In this document: in pieces, positions 43,276 to 50,869 of the stretch
How the letters are laid out: every line of letters begins with the position of its first letter
Position numbering within the stretch: position 1 is the first letter of the stretch
Source: a bacterium
Lineage (GTDB): Bacteria; Verrucomicrobiota; Verrucomicrobiia; Limisphaerales; RI-55
NCBI GenBank assembly: GCA_016124235.1
Contig: WGOC01000009.1
Coordinates: 62,001-126,000, forward strand
DNA: 64,000 bases
Direction: 5' to 3'
Notes under the pieces: generated by a model
The model's input: the letters and a program-made list of their open reading frames with translations, nothing else
What the model was told of the DNA's origin: nothing
Database searches by the model: none
Position numbers and translations under genes: made by a program

Positions 43276-45747
43276 TCACGGCGTAGCCAGCCGCACGCGA
43301 AAGAATTGCTGAGCGGCGGCCGCGCGATCGACGAATTGCTCCAGCGTCGGACCGGTGGCGGAAAACGGGCTTCCGACCAGCGGTGTCCACGTGCCGAAAT
43401 CGGTCGTGGCTTCAATGTCGTAACTGTGACCGGCCACGGTGTTGACCGTCAGCAACGACTGACCTGGTCCGGCGGGATTGATCTCGGCACTGAGCACGGA
43501 AGCGGCGTCCCGCGGATCGGTGCCCGCCGCCAGTTCGTCGGCTTCGTTCATGCCGTCGCCGTCGTCGTCATCGGTAAGGATGTTGGAGAGCACCAGCGTC
43601 ATCGCGCGCTCCCCCGAATGATCACCACCGTCCGTCCAGCGCAGACGAAAGTGACGGACCGGCTTGGTTTCAAAATCGAGCGGCGCGGTCGCAACGAGGC
43701 GATTTCCATCGAGCGAAAAATCCGCGTTGTCGGTGTCACCATCGCCGGCAACGAGTTCGTAGTCGCAGGCCACGCCCGATAAAATCCCGCCGCCGGAAAT
43801 TCGCGCCACTTCAACATCGGCATTCGTCGTTTCCGGAATCGAAGTGATGCTCAGTGCCACTTCACGTGGCCGTTCCTCGGCGAGCAGGCTGAGAGTGTTG
43901 CGGCTGTCCACCAGATTAATCGTTCCGCGTCGGGCTGCCGCCGCCGCAACTAGGTTGGTGTAAAACGCGTGACGTTGTTCGCGCACTTCGGCAGCGAGTT
44001 TCGGCGTTAGCGACGACAAGTCCCACGGGCGATCAGTCCAATGCAGCTTGGTCCGATTGGTCGCGTGATAAACCCAGGTCCAGGCGGATTGATCGGCGAA
44101 AATGTCGTTGTCGTGCAACTTCACACCCACAAACCAGGGTGCGTTTCCGCCGGTACTGGTGTGCGCCGCTGCGAACGCCTGATCGAGATTCGTCACGCTC
44201 GTCATTCCTTCGTACGTTTCGATCAATCGCCAGTCGAAATGTTCCGGCCGCAACGGCAAATTGTCGCGTTCGTCGCCCAGGTTCACCGCGACAGATCGAT
44301 GTTCAACCAGCATGCCGGCACCGGCGTTGCGAAAATAGGAATGCACCAGCGAGGCAACGCTGACGTCCGCGTTCGCCCCGACGATGATGGGCGCGTGACC
44401 GGCGAGCGCGGTGAGCTTTTCAAAACCGCCGACGCTGGAAGTTGGAACGCCGTTCGTGAGATCCAGCCCGTGCGATTCGTAATCCGCGATCGTATCGGCC
44501 GTTGAATTCGTCCAGGCAAACTCGTTCGCGTACGGCTTTGGCGCGCGCACGTGATAGCCCAGGTTGACCCACGCCGAACTTTGCAACCGGCCGAGAACGT
44601 CCGGTGCATTCGTCTCGAGAATGTCTTCCTGCCAAGTCGTGAGGAACACCTCCACGGGCACACGCAACGCTTCGTGAACGTCGAGTAATTGTCGCAACTC
44701 GGAGGCGCTGTCGTCCGGATAAAAGAAATCCTGCCAGTTTAACGAAAAGCCCAGATTGTCGTCGGGCCGGAGATAAAGACTCGATTCGCCATTGAACGGA
44801 GCATTGGTCCAGGTCTGGTAGATCCTTTCAAAATTCGCGACGACGAACCGACCGGTGTCGCGCCAACGGCGAATCGTTTCCAGTTGCGCACGGATGATGT
44901 TTCGCCCTTGGTCGGTCAGCATGTCGCGGTGGTTGAACACCATGCCACACGTCCAAAGATGATTGCCGGCATCGATCGTTCCGTCCTCAAGTTCGGTGAG
45001 CAATGCGTCCGTTTCCGCGAGGTCCTGTTCCCAGGTCGCGATCGCGGCGATTGAACCGCCCGGATCATCGACAAAGAAATTGTTCGTTCCCGCCGGTCGC
45101 CAAAGGCCGGCCGCGTGCGGGTCGTCGACATGGCTCGGTGATGCCGCTCCCATTAACAAATGCGGCCGCCAGGAATTCGTAAACACGACCGCGTTCAAGC
45201 CATCCACCTCCGCGACGAACTTCGGCCAGTTTTGATAGCTCGTTGCATCGGGACTGTACACGTGCCCACCGACCACGCCGGAGGGCGTCGCATCGCAGCC
45301 CACGTCAATCAGCCACGCGACATCGGCGTAATTGTAAGCCCCGCTTTCGTGTGAATGTGGGTCAAGTTCCACTCCCCGATCCTCCTGTAAAAACTTGACG
45401 GTGTTCTTGCCGTTGGAAAGCAACGCCAGATCAAAGTCGACGCCCGTGGGAGTTTCGAAACGGCGCACACCTTCGAGGAAGTTCCAGTCACTTTGAAAAT
45501 CCCAATCAAGGCTCCGCGCGCGGCATTCTTCAGCGAACCAGAGGATTGCCTGTCGCCAGGAATCGTATGTCAATTTGTCGACCGTGGTGAAGTTAGGCGT
45601 GTTTGCAGCGACCGGTCCGCCCGGCTCCTCACTGTGCACCGCGATCGCAAACCGCACGACCGGCGGGGCCGCCTGAATCGTCCACGGTTGAAAAACGATC
45701 GTGCTCAACAGAGCACCGGCAATTGCGACGACGACTGATTTCATCAT
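43276..45747 (-). CDS. Large secreted protein of unrecognised family with calcium-binding tail
   Basis: 823 residues (ATG ATG start) with a signal peptide (about 1-26). The N-terminal 550 residues form a catalytic-looking domain with VELDPHSHESGAYNYADVAW and a GMVFNHRDML segment; histidines and aspartates in this layout recall (beta/alpha)-barrel polysaccharide deacetylases, but I cannot match the NodB motifs. A cadherin-like or beta-sandwich unit (about 640-725) follows, then DDDDGDGMNEADELAAGTDP, a thrombospondin-3-type calcium site, and a short C-terminal beta domain. Confidence 0.7.
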   Translation of the reverse strand: MMKSVVVAIAGALLSTIVFQPWTIQAAPPVVRFAIAVHSEEPGGPVAANTPNFTTVDKLTYDSWRQAILWFAEECRARSLDWDFQSDWNFLEGVRRFETPTGVDFDLALLSNGKNTVKFLQEDRGVELDPHSHESGAYNYADVAWLIDVGCDATPSGVVGGHVYSPDATSYQNWPKFVAEVDGLNAVVFTNSWRPHLLMGAASPSHVDDPHAAGLWRPAGTNNFFVDDPGGSIAAIATWEQDLAETDALLTELEDGTIDAGNHLWTCGMVFNHRDMLTDQGRNIIRAQLETIRRWRDTGRFVVANFERIYQTWTNAPFNGESSLYLRPDDNLGFSLNWQDFFYPDDSASELRQLLDVHEALRVPVEVFLTTWQEDILETNAPDVLGRLQSSAWVNLGYHVRAPKPYANEFAWTNSTADTIADYESHGLDLTNGVPTSSVGGFEKLTALAGHAPIIVGANADVSVASLVHSYFRNAGAGMLVEHRSVAVNLGDERDNLPLRPEHFDWRLIETYEGMTSVTNLDQAFAAAHTSTGGNAPWFVGVKLHDNDIFADQSAWTWVYHATNRTKLHWTDRPWDLSSLTPKLAAEVREQRHAFYTNLVAAAAARRGTINLVDSRNTLSLLAEERPREVALSITSIPETTNADVEVARISGGGILSGVACDYELVAGDGDTDNADFSLDGNRLVATAPLDFETKPVRHFRLRWTDGGDHSGERAMTLVLSNILTDDDDGDGMNEADELAAGTDPRDAASVLSAEINPAGPGQSLLTVNTVAGHSYDIEATTDFGTWTPLVGSPFSATGPTLEQFVDRAAAAQQFFRVRLATP

Positions 45748-45955
45748 TTTGGAATCCTCGATCGGTCCGTTGAAACGACGAACTGAGCAGCGCCGATCGG
45801 AAAGACATTCGGCACGATGTGGTCGAAACTTGAGTGTCGATTGCCAATCATTTCACGCTCGTGAAGGATGCGCGACCTGATTGCGTCAGATTTGGCATCG
45901 CTGCGCGGCGATTCCTGAACTTGTGTCGCGGAGCAATTCCCTTTCGTATATCGCC

Positions 45956-48094
45956 ATGTCATTCGCTTGTTATCGCCTGGCTCCGGCCGCGTGCTTCCTG
46001 ATCGCGGCTGTTGGTTGCGTTTCCATGAAGCCCGAATCCCAACTCGTTTATCCTGAAACCCGCAAGGTGGATCAAATCGACGATTATCACGGCACGAAAG
46101 TCGCCGATCCGTATCGCTGGCTCGAAGACGACCATTCACCCGAAACGAAGGCGTGGGTGGAAGCGGAGAACAAAGTGACCTTTGGCTACCTCGAGCAAAT
46201 TCCCGAACGCAAGAAGATCGAACGCCGGCTCACCAAACTTTGGAACTACGAACGCTGGGGATTGCCTGAGAAGAAAGGCGATTTGTATTTCGTCACGCGA
46301 AACGACGGATTGCAAAATCAAAGCCCACTCTACGTTCTCAATTCACTTGATGCGAAACCACGGCTGCTGCTCGACCCCAACAAATTGTCCACGGACGGCA
46401 CGGTGGCTTTGAAGGGCGTACAGCCGACCGACGACGGCAAATGGATCGCCTATGAGACTTCCGCAGCCGGCTCGGACTGGGAGGAAATTCGCATACGCGA
46501 AACTCTTTCCAGCGACGAATTGCCCGAGGCGATCAAATGGGTGAAGTTTTCCTCGGTGTCGTGGACCAAGGACGGCAAAGGGTTTTTCTACAGCCGCTAC
46601 GATGAACCGACCGAGGCGGAAAAACTCAGCAAGGCGAATTATTTTCACAAGCTGTACTACCACCACGTGTGGACGCCGCAGTCCGAGGACAAGCTCATTT
46701 ATAGTCGGCCCGACCAGAAGGACTGGTTGTTCGATGGCGAAGTCACGGATGACGGGCGTTATCTGATCATCACCGTTTCACAGGGCACATCACCCAAGAA
46801 ACGAATTCTCTACAAGGATCTCAGCCAGCCCGATTCGAAGGTGGTCGAGTTGCTCATGGACTTTGACGCCGCCTACGATTTTGTCGGCAATCAAGGAACG
46901 GTTTTTTACTTCCGCACGGATCTCAAGGCTCCGCGATATCGTTTGATCGCGATCGATACGCAGGATGCCGAGCGGGCGCACTGGAAGGAACTCATTCCCG
47001 AATCCGACGCGACGTTGACGAGCGTGAGCTATCTGGGTGGTCGGTTCATCGCCAGCTATTTACGTGATGCCCACAGCCAGGTGCAGGTCTTCACGGATGA
47101 AGGACTGCCGGATAGGGAACTCGAGCTGCCGGGCATCGGCACGGTGAGCGGTTTTGGCGGCAAGCCGGGCGACACTGAAACGTTTTACGCCTTCAGCAGC
47201 TACACGACGCCGACGACCATTTACCGGCTCGATTTGAACACTTATGAAAGCAGCGTGTGGCGCAAACCGAAGACGGCCTTCCACTCGGACAACTACGTCA
47301 CCGAACAGGTGTTTTACACGAGCAAGGACGGCACAAAAGTCCCGATGTTCGTAACCTATCGGAAAGGTATGGTGCGCGACGGGACGAATCCGACGCTGCT
47401 TTACGGCTACGGCGGATTCAACATCAGCCTCACGCCCGGCTATTCACCGGCCATCGCCGGCTGGCTGGACATGGGCGGAGTCTATTGCGTGGCCAATCTG
47501 CGCGGCGGTGGCGAATACGGCCAGGAATGGCATGAGGCCGGCACCAAATTGAAGAAGCAAAACGTCTTCGACGACTTCATCGCAGCCGCCGAATATTTGA
47601 TCGCCGAGAAATACACGTCGACTCCCAAGCTGGCGATTTATGGCGGGTCGAACGGCGGTTTGCTGATCGGTGCATGCGAGAACCAGCGGCCGGACTTGTT
47701 TGGCGCGTGCATTCCGGCCGTCGGTGTGATGGACATGCTGCGGTTTCACAAGTTCACGATCGGCTGGGCGTGGACCAGCGATTACGGCAGCTCCGACGAT
47801 CCGGAGGAATTCAAGGCACTCTACGCCTACTCGCCTTATCACAATCTCACACCGGGAACGTGCTATCCGCCGACGCTCATCACGACCGCCGACCACGACG
47901 ACCGCGTGGTGCCGGCGCACAGTTTCAAATACGCCGCGCGTCTGCAGGAAGTTCAGTCATGCAAAAATCCCGTGTTGATCCGAATCGAAACGCGGGCCGG
48001 TCACGGCGCTGGCAAACCGACCTCAAAACAAATCGAGGAACGCGCCGACATGTGGGCTTTTCTGGTCAAGAACCTTAGAATGAAGATCAATTGA
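45956..48094 (+). CDS. Prolyl oligopeptidase (S9A), predicted lipoprotein
   Basis: 712 residues from ATG 45956; a TTG at 45881 is an unlikely alternative. A signal with lipobox (FLIAAVGC) suggests lipidation and an extracytoplasmic location. The beta-propeller begins at DDYHGTKVADPYRWLEDDHS. The alpha/beta hydrolase domain has catalytic serine in AIYGGSNGGLLIGA, aspartate in TADHDDRVVPAHS and histidine in RAGHGAGKPTSK. It cleaves proline-containing peptides. Its neighbours are unrelated. Confidence 0.95.
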   Translation: MSFACYRLAPAACFLIAAVGCVSMKPESQLVYPETRKVDQIDDYHGTKVADPYRWLEDDHSPETKAWVEAENKVTFGYLEQIPERKKIERRLTKLWNYERWGLPEKKGDLYFVTRNDGLQNQSPLYVLNSLDAKPRLLLDPNKLSTDGTVALKGVQPTDDGKWIAYETSAAGSDWEEIRIRETLSSDELPEAIKWVKFSSVSWTKDGKGFFYSRYDEPTEAEKLSKANYFHKLYYHHVWTPQSEDKLIYSRPDQKDWLFDGEVTDDGRYLIITVSQGTSPKKRILYKDLSQPDSKVVELLMDFDAAYDFVGNQGTVFYFRTDLKAPRYRLIAIDTQDAERAHWKELIPESDATLTSVSYLGGRFIASYLRDAHSQVQVFTDEGLPDRELELPGIGTVSGFGGKPGDTETFYAFSSYTTPTTIYRLDLNTYESSVWRKPKTAFHSDNYVTEQVFYTSKDGTKVPMFVTYRKGMVRDGTNPTLLYGYGGFNISLTPGYSPAIAGWLDMGGVYCVANLRGGGEYGQEWHEAGTKLKKQNVFDDFIAAAEYLIAEKYTSTPKLAIYGGSNGGLLIGACENQRPDLFGACIPAVGVMDMLRFHKFTIGWAWTSDYGSSDDPEEFKALYAYSPYHNLTPGTCYPPTLITTADHDDRVVPAHSFKYAARLQEVQSCKNPVLIRIETRAGHGAGKPTSKQIEERADMWAFLVKNLRMKIN

Positions 48095-48320
48095 TCGAAA
48101 GCCATCGCCACAAATCCGGTCGCTGGCTGGTCCGGAAAAATCCGTTGACAGCCGAATACCTTGTTATCATCTTATCCGCATTCGTTGATTTGAACGAATG
48201 ACTCATCGAGAGTGGTCGAGGGTTCTGGCCCGAAGACACCACGGCAACCGGTTGATCCGAAGCGTCGGACAACGTCCAGGTGCCAATTCCAGCTCGGTTC
48301 GCCAAGCGTGCCGAGAAAAG

Positions 48321-48365
48321 ATGAGAAGAGCGCTACGGCTTTGTCGAACCCTCTTCTCGCGATGA
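48321..48365 (+). CDS. Possible 14-codon leader peptide before thrC
   Basis: ATG at 48321 gives MRRALRLCRTLFSR then TGA at 48363-48365. The last codons lie in the 5' arm of the terminator at 48347-48375 and the stop is in its loop. It is arginine- and leucine-rich and has one threonine codon, so it is not a classic threonine leader. No clear Shine-Dalgarno is seen (GAGAAAAG directly precedes). It may be chance. Confidence 0.25.
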   Translation: MRRALRLCRTLFSR

Positions 48366-48383
48366 GAAGAGGGTTTTGTTTTG
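48347..48383 (+). terminator. Rho-independent terminator or attenuator upstream of thrC
   Basis: A 12-bp perfect stem AACCCTCTTCTC / GAGAAGAGGGTT with a 5-nt loop, then TTGTTTTG. An upstream GAGAAGAG (48323-48330) can pair with the 5' arm (CTCTTCTC) instead, an alternative antiterminator. Within the 393-bp gap 48095-48487 this, the possible leader ORF and the repeat at 48393-48472 are the only features I see. Confidence 0.75.
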
Positions 48384-48392
48384 CCCTCGGCA

Positions 48393-48472
48393 TTCGTCCT
48401 CGTCCTCGTCCTCTTGCTCGGCCTCGCGCGGGCATCCGAAGGACGGCGAGGAGAACGAGCGCGATTGCGAGC
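48393..48472. repeat. Imperfect inverted repeat of CGTCCT/GGACG units
   Basis: TCGTCCTCGTCCTCGTCCTC (48394-48413) with its continuation pairs imperfectly with GGACGGCGAGGAGAACGAGC (48441-48460) around GCGCGGGC. It resembles the inverted repeat at 34405-34540 in unit sequence and arrangement. It ends 15 bp before the thrC ATG. Confidence 0.55.
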
Positions 48473-48487
48473 AACACAGTTGAAATT

Positions 48488-49750
48488 ATGAGCAACGATC
48501 AAGGTTTCATGAAGGCGCTGAAGTGCCGCGAGTGCGGTCGCGAATACCCGCTCGAGGCCACGCACGTGTGCGAGTTCGACTTCGGTCCGCTGGAAGTCGT
48601 TTACGATTACGACAAGATCAAAAAGAGCCTCACGCGCAAACAGATCGAGTCCCGTCCGCAGACCATGTGGCGGTACCGCGAATTGCTGCCGGTCGCTGGC
48701 GAACCGACAGTTGGCTTCCAGGTTGGCTACACGCCGCTCGTGAAGGCCGATCGCCTGGCCAAGCGTCTCGGCATCCGTGAGCTTTGGATCAAGAACGACA
48801 CGGTCAATTACCCGACTTTGTCGTTCAAGGACCGTGTGGTCAGCGTCGCGTTGAGCCGTTCGCGCGAACTTGGTTTCAAGACCGTCGCCTGTGCGTCCAC
48901 CGGCAATCTCGCGAATTCCGTCGCGGCCAACGCGGCTTCGGCGGGCCTCGAAGCCTACGTGTTCATTCCGTCCGATCTCGAACACAGCAAGATCGTCAAC
49001 TCGCTCGTTTACGCCGCGAACGTGGTTGGCATCAAAGGACATTACGACGAGGTCAATCGGTTGTGCGCGGAAATCGCCGGCAAGTACGGTTGGGCCTTCG
49101 TGAACGTCAACATGCGCCCGTATTATGCGGAAGGCTCGAAGTCCATGGGCTTTGAAATCGCCGAGCAACTGGGCTGGACGGTTCCGCAACACACCGTGAT
49201 CCCGATGGCGTCCGGTTCCTTGCTAACCAAGGTGCACAAGTCGTATCAGGAATTTTGCAAACTCGGTCTGGTGAAGGAAACGCCGTGGCACATTCACGGC
49301 GCCCAAGCCACGGGTTGTTCGCCGATCTCAGCCGCGCAGAAAGCCGGTCTCGATTTCTTCAAACCGGTCAAACCGGATACAATCGCCAAGTCGTTGGCCA
49401 TCGGCACGCCGGCCGACGGTTTCTATTCGCTGCGCGTGATGAAGGATACGAACGGCCACGCGGAAGATGTGACCGACGACGAAATCCGCGAAGGCATCCG
49501 TTTGCTGGCGGAATGCGAAGGCATCTTCTGTGAAACGGCCGGCGGCGTGACCGTCGGCGTCGCCAAAAAGCTCATTGCCCAGGGCAAGATACCGGCGGAT
49601 GATTCCGCAGTGTTGTGCATCACCGGCAATGGATTGAAAACGGTGGACGCGATTCAGAATCACGTTGGCAAGCCGCAGGAAATTCGTCCGAGCTTGCGTG
49701 AATTTGAATCAATCCTAAGCCCGAAACAGCGCTCGGAAGTGAAAGCTTGA
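48488..49750 (+). CDS. thrC: Threonine synthase or threonine-synthase-like PLP enzyme
   Basis: 420 residues from ATG 48488; the upstream frame at 48212 covers the repeat and terminator and is not credible. An N-terminal zinc-ribbon-like segment (LKCRECGREYPLEATHVCEF) precedes the fold-type II PLP domain, with the PLP lysine in TLSFKDRVV and the serine/glycine loop CASTGNLANSVAANA. It normally converts O-phospho-homoserine to threonine. Cotranscription with a MoaD-like sulfur carrier and a NIL protein opens an alternative: beta- or gamma-replacement with protein thiocarboxylate. Confidence 0.85.
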   Translation: MSNDQGFMKALKCRECGREYPLEATHVCEFDFGPLEVVYDYDKIKKSLTRKQIESRPQTMWRYRELLPVAGEPTVGFQVGYTPLVKADRLAKRLGIRELWIKNDTVNYPTLSFKDRVVSVALSRSRELGFKTVACASTGNLANSVAANAASAGLEAYVFIPSDLEHSKIVNSLVYAANVVGIKGHYDEVNRLCAEIAGKYGWAFVNVNMRPYYAEGSKSMGFEIAEQLGWTVPQHTVIPMASGSLLTKVHKSYQEFCKLGLVKETPWHIHGAQATGCSPISAAQKAGLDFFKPVKPDTIAKSLAIGTPADGFYSLRVMKDTNGHAEDVTDDEIREGIRLLAECEGIFCETAGGVTVGVAKKLIAQGKIPADDSAVLCITGNGLKTVDAIQNHVGKPQEIRPSLREFESILSPKQRSEVKA

Positions 49751-49763
49751 ACCTGAAAAGATT

Positions 49764-50039
49764 ATGCCAGTTAACATCCGCATCCCCACCCCGCTCCGCA
49801 AATTGACGAACAACGAGGAGCTTGTCGAAGTCCAACCGGGCACCATCGGCACCGCGATCAAGGAACTCCAATCCCGTTATCCGGGCATCGAGGAGCGCCT
49901 GGTCGATGAAAACGGAACCGTGCGTCGCTTCGTCAATGTTTACGTGAACGAAGAGGACATCCGCTTCCTGAAGAATCAAGACACGCCCCTGAAGGAAGGC
50001 GACGAAGTCAGCATCATTCCCGCAATCGCCGGAGGTTAA
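49764..50039 (+). CDS. MoaD/ThiS-family ubiquitin-like sulfur carrier
   Basis: 91 residues with a beta-grasp fold and the mature C-terminal diglycine (VSIIPAIAGG), ready for adenylation and thiocarboxylation without proteolysis. The segment VQPGTIGTAIKELQSRYPGI and the VYVNEEDIRFLKNQDTPL stretch fit the MoaD/CysO-like subgroup. It lies 14 bp after thrC and 3 bp before the NIL gene, far from any molybdopterin or thiazole gene visible here, so a role in sulfur-amino-acid synthesis is plausible. Confidence 0.9.
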   Translation: MPVNIRIPTPLRKLTNNEELVEVQPGTIGTAIKELQSRYPGIEERLVDENGTVRRFVNVYVNEEDIRFLKNQDTPLKEGDEVSIIPAIAGG

Positions 50040-50041
50040 TC

Positions 50042-50335
50042 ATGCCCGCCAAGAAAAAGTCAGCAAAGAAAACGAGCGCCGCGAAAAACACGTCCGAGCA
50101 TCGCCGTCTCTGGTTGATGTATCCGCCGCGCCTTATCCAAACGCCCATCATTTGGGAGCTTGGTGGCAAGTTCGAATTGATCACCAACGTGCGCCAGGCG
50201 AGCGTCAATGACGAGATTGGGATTGTCTGTCTGGAACTCTCCGGGAAGCGCGAAGACATCAAGTCCGCGATCAAGTGGCTGGAGAAAAAGGGGGTCAGCG
50301 TGGAGCCCGTGGAGATCAACGTTCTCGAAAGCTAA
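50042..50335 (+). CDS. NIL-domain protein
   Basis: 97 residues: a lysine-rich leader of about 20 residues (PAKKKSAKKTSAAKN) and a NIL domain (LWLMYPPRLIQTPIIWELGG, then IKSAIKWLEKKGVSVEPVEI). NIL domains are ferredoxin-like folds found on methionine ABC transporters and next to homocysteine-forming enzymes; they are thought to bind a sulfur amino acid or assist sulfur transfer. It is cotranscribed with the carrier protein. Confidence 0.88.
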   Translation: MPAKKKSAKKTSAAKNTSEHRRLWLMYPPRLIQTPIIWELGGKFELITNVRQASVNDEIGIVCLELSGKREDIKSAIKWLEKKGVSVEPVEINVLES

Positions 50336-50390
50336 CGCAACCGTTTTTTCCCAAGCCTCAGTGGCCTAAGGAGTTGCCGCGATTCGCGGC

Positions 50391-50419
50391 TTGACCGATC
50401 CGGATCGGATGACTATAAA
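50391..50419 (+). promoter_or_regulatory. Strong sigma-70 promoter of the HU gene
   Basis: TTGACC (50391-50396), exactly 17 bp, TATAAA (50414-50419). The start site is expected near 50426, giving a leader of about 47 nt. A 15-bp palindrome (GCCGCGATTCGCGGC, 50376-50390) abuts the -35 element. Confidence 0.75.
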
Positions 50420-50472
50420 CCCTCATCTGACCCAATCAGCATCGGCCCCAACCCCAACCCAACCTTAGGCCT

Positions 50473-50805
50473 ATGACCAAGCGAGATATCGTGGTTCGCA
50501 TCAGCGAGGAATCCGGGATGCAACAGCAGAAGGTCCTCGAGATCGTCCAGAAAACGCTCGACTACATCGCAGAAGCCCTGGCACGCGGAAAGAAAGTTGA
50601 ACTCCGAAACTTTGGCGTTTTTGAAGTAAAAGTGCGCAAGGCCCGCATCGGGCGAAATCCCAACTCACCGGAAACCGACGTCCCCATTCCCCGCCGTGCC
50701 GTAGTGAAGTTCAAGGCCGGCAAGGAGATGCGCGAACTGGTCTTGCGGTTGACGCCCGAGGAAGGCCATCCCGCCCCCCCGCCGGCCGCGCCGCCGGTGG
50801 TTTAA
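50473..50805 (+). CDS. HU/IHF-family DNA-binding protein
   Basis: 110 residues. The HU fold is complete: MTKRDIVVRISEESGMQQQK, then VQKTLDYIAEALARGKKVEL, the beta-arm RNPNSPETDVPIPRRAVVKF and the last helix. It bends DNA as a dimer in the nucleoid. A proline/alanine-rich tail (about 98-110) extends beyond the usual 90-95 residues. It is monocistronic, with its own promoter and terminator. Confidence 0.95.
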   Translation: MTKRDIVVRISEESGMQQQKVLEIVQKTLDYIAEALARGKKVELRNFGVFEVKVRKARIGRNPNSPETDVPIPRRAVVKFKAGKEMRELVLRLTPEEGHPAPPPAAPPVV

Positions 50806-50827
50806 ATCGCGAACACTAACATTTTGC

Positions 50828-50863
50828 CGGGCGCTCGCTTTTTGAGCGGGCGCCCGTTTTCTT
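50828..50863 (+). terminator. Rho-independent terminator of the HU gene
   Basis: An 11-bp stem (CGGGCGCTCGC / GCGGGCGCCCG with one G-U), a 7-nt loop and TTTTCTTT, just before hisS. Confidence 0.88.
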
Positions 50864-50869
50864 TAGCTC

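Noticed and set aside
48212-48260. Threonine-rich leader peptide (ACC ACG GCA ACC before a stop)
   Set aside because: That frame has a stop just upstream and no start codon, so it is not a usable ORF.
48203-49192. 329-codon frame antisense to thrC
   Set aside because: Opposes a clear PLP enzyme and crosses the terminator and repeat; no domain.
50340-50400. tRNA-like fold before the HU gene
   Set aside because: Only a short palindrome (GCCGCGATTCGCGGC); no acceptor stem, T-loop or anticodon arm.
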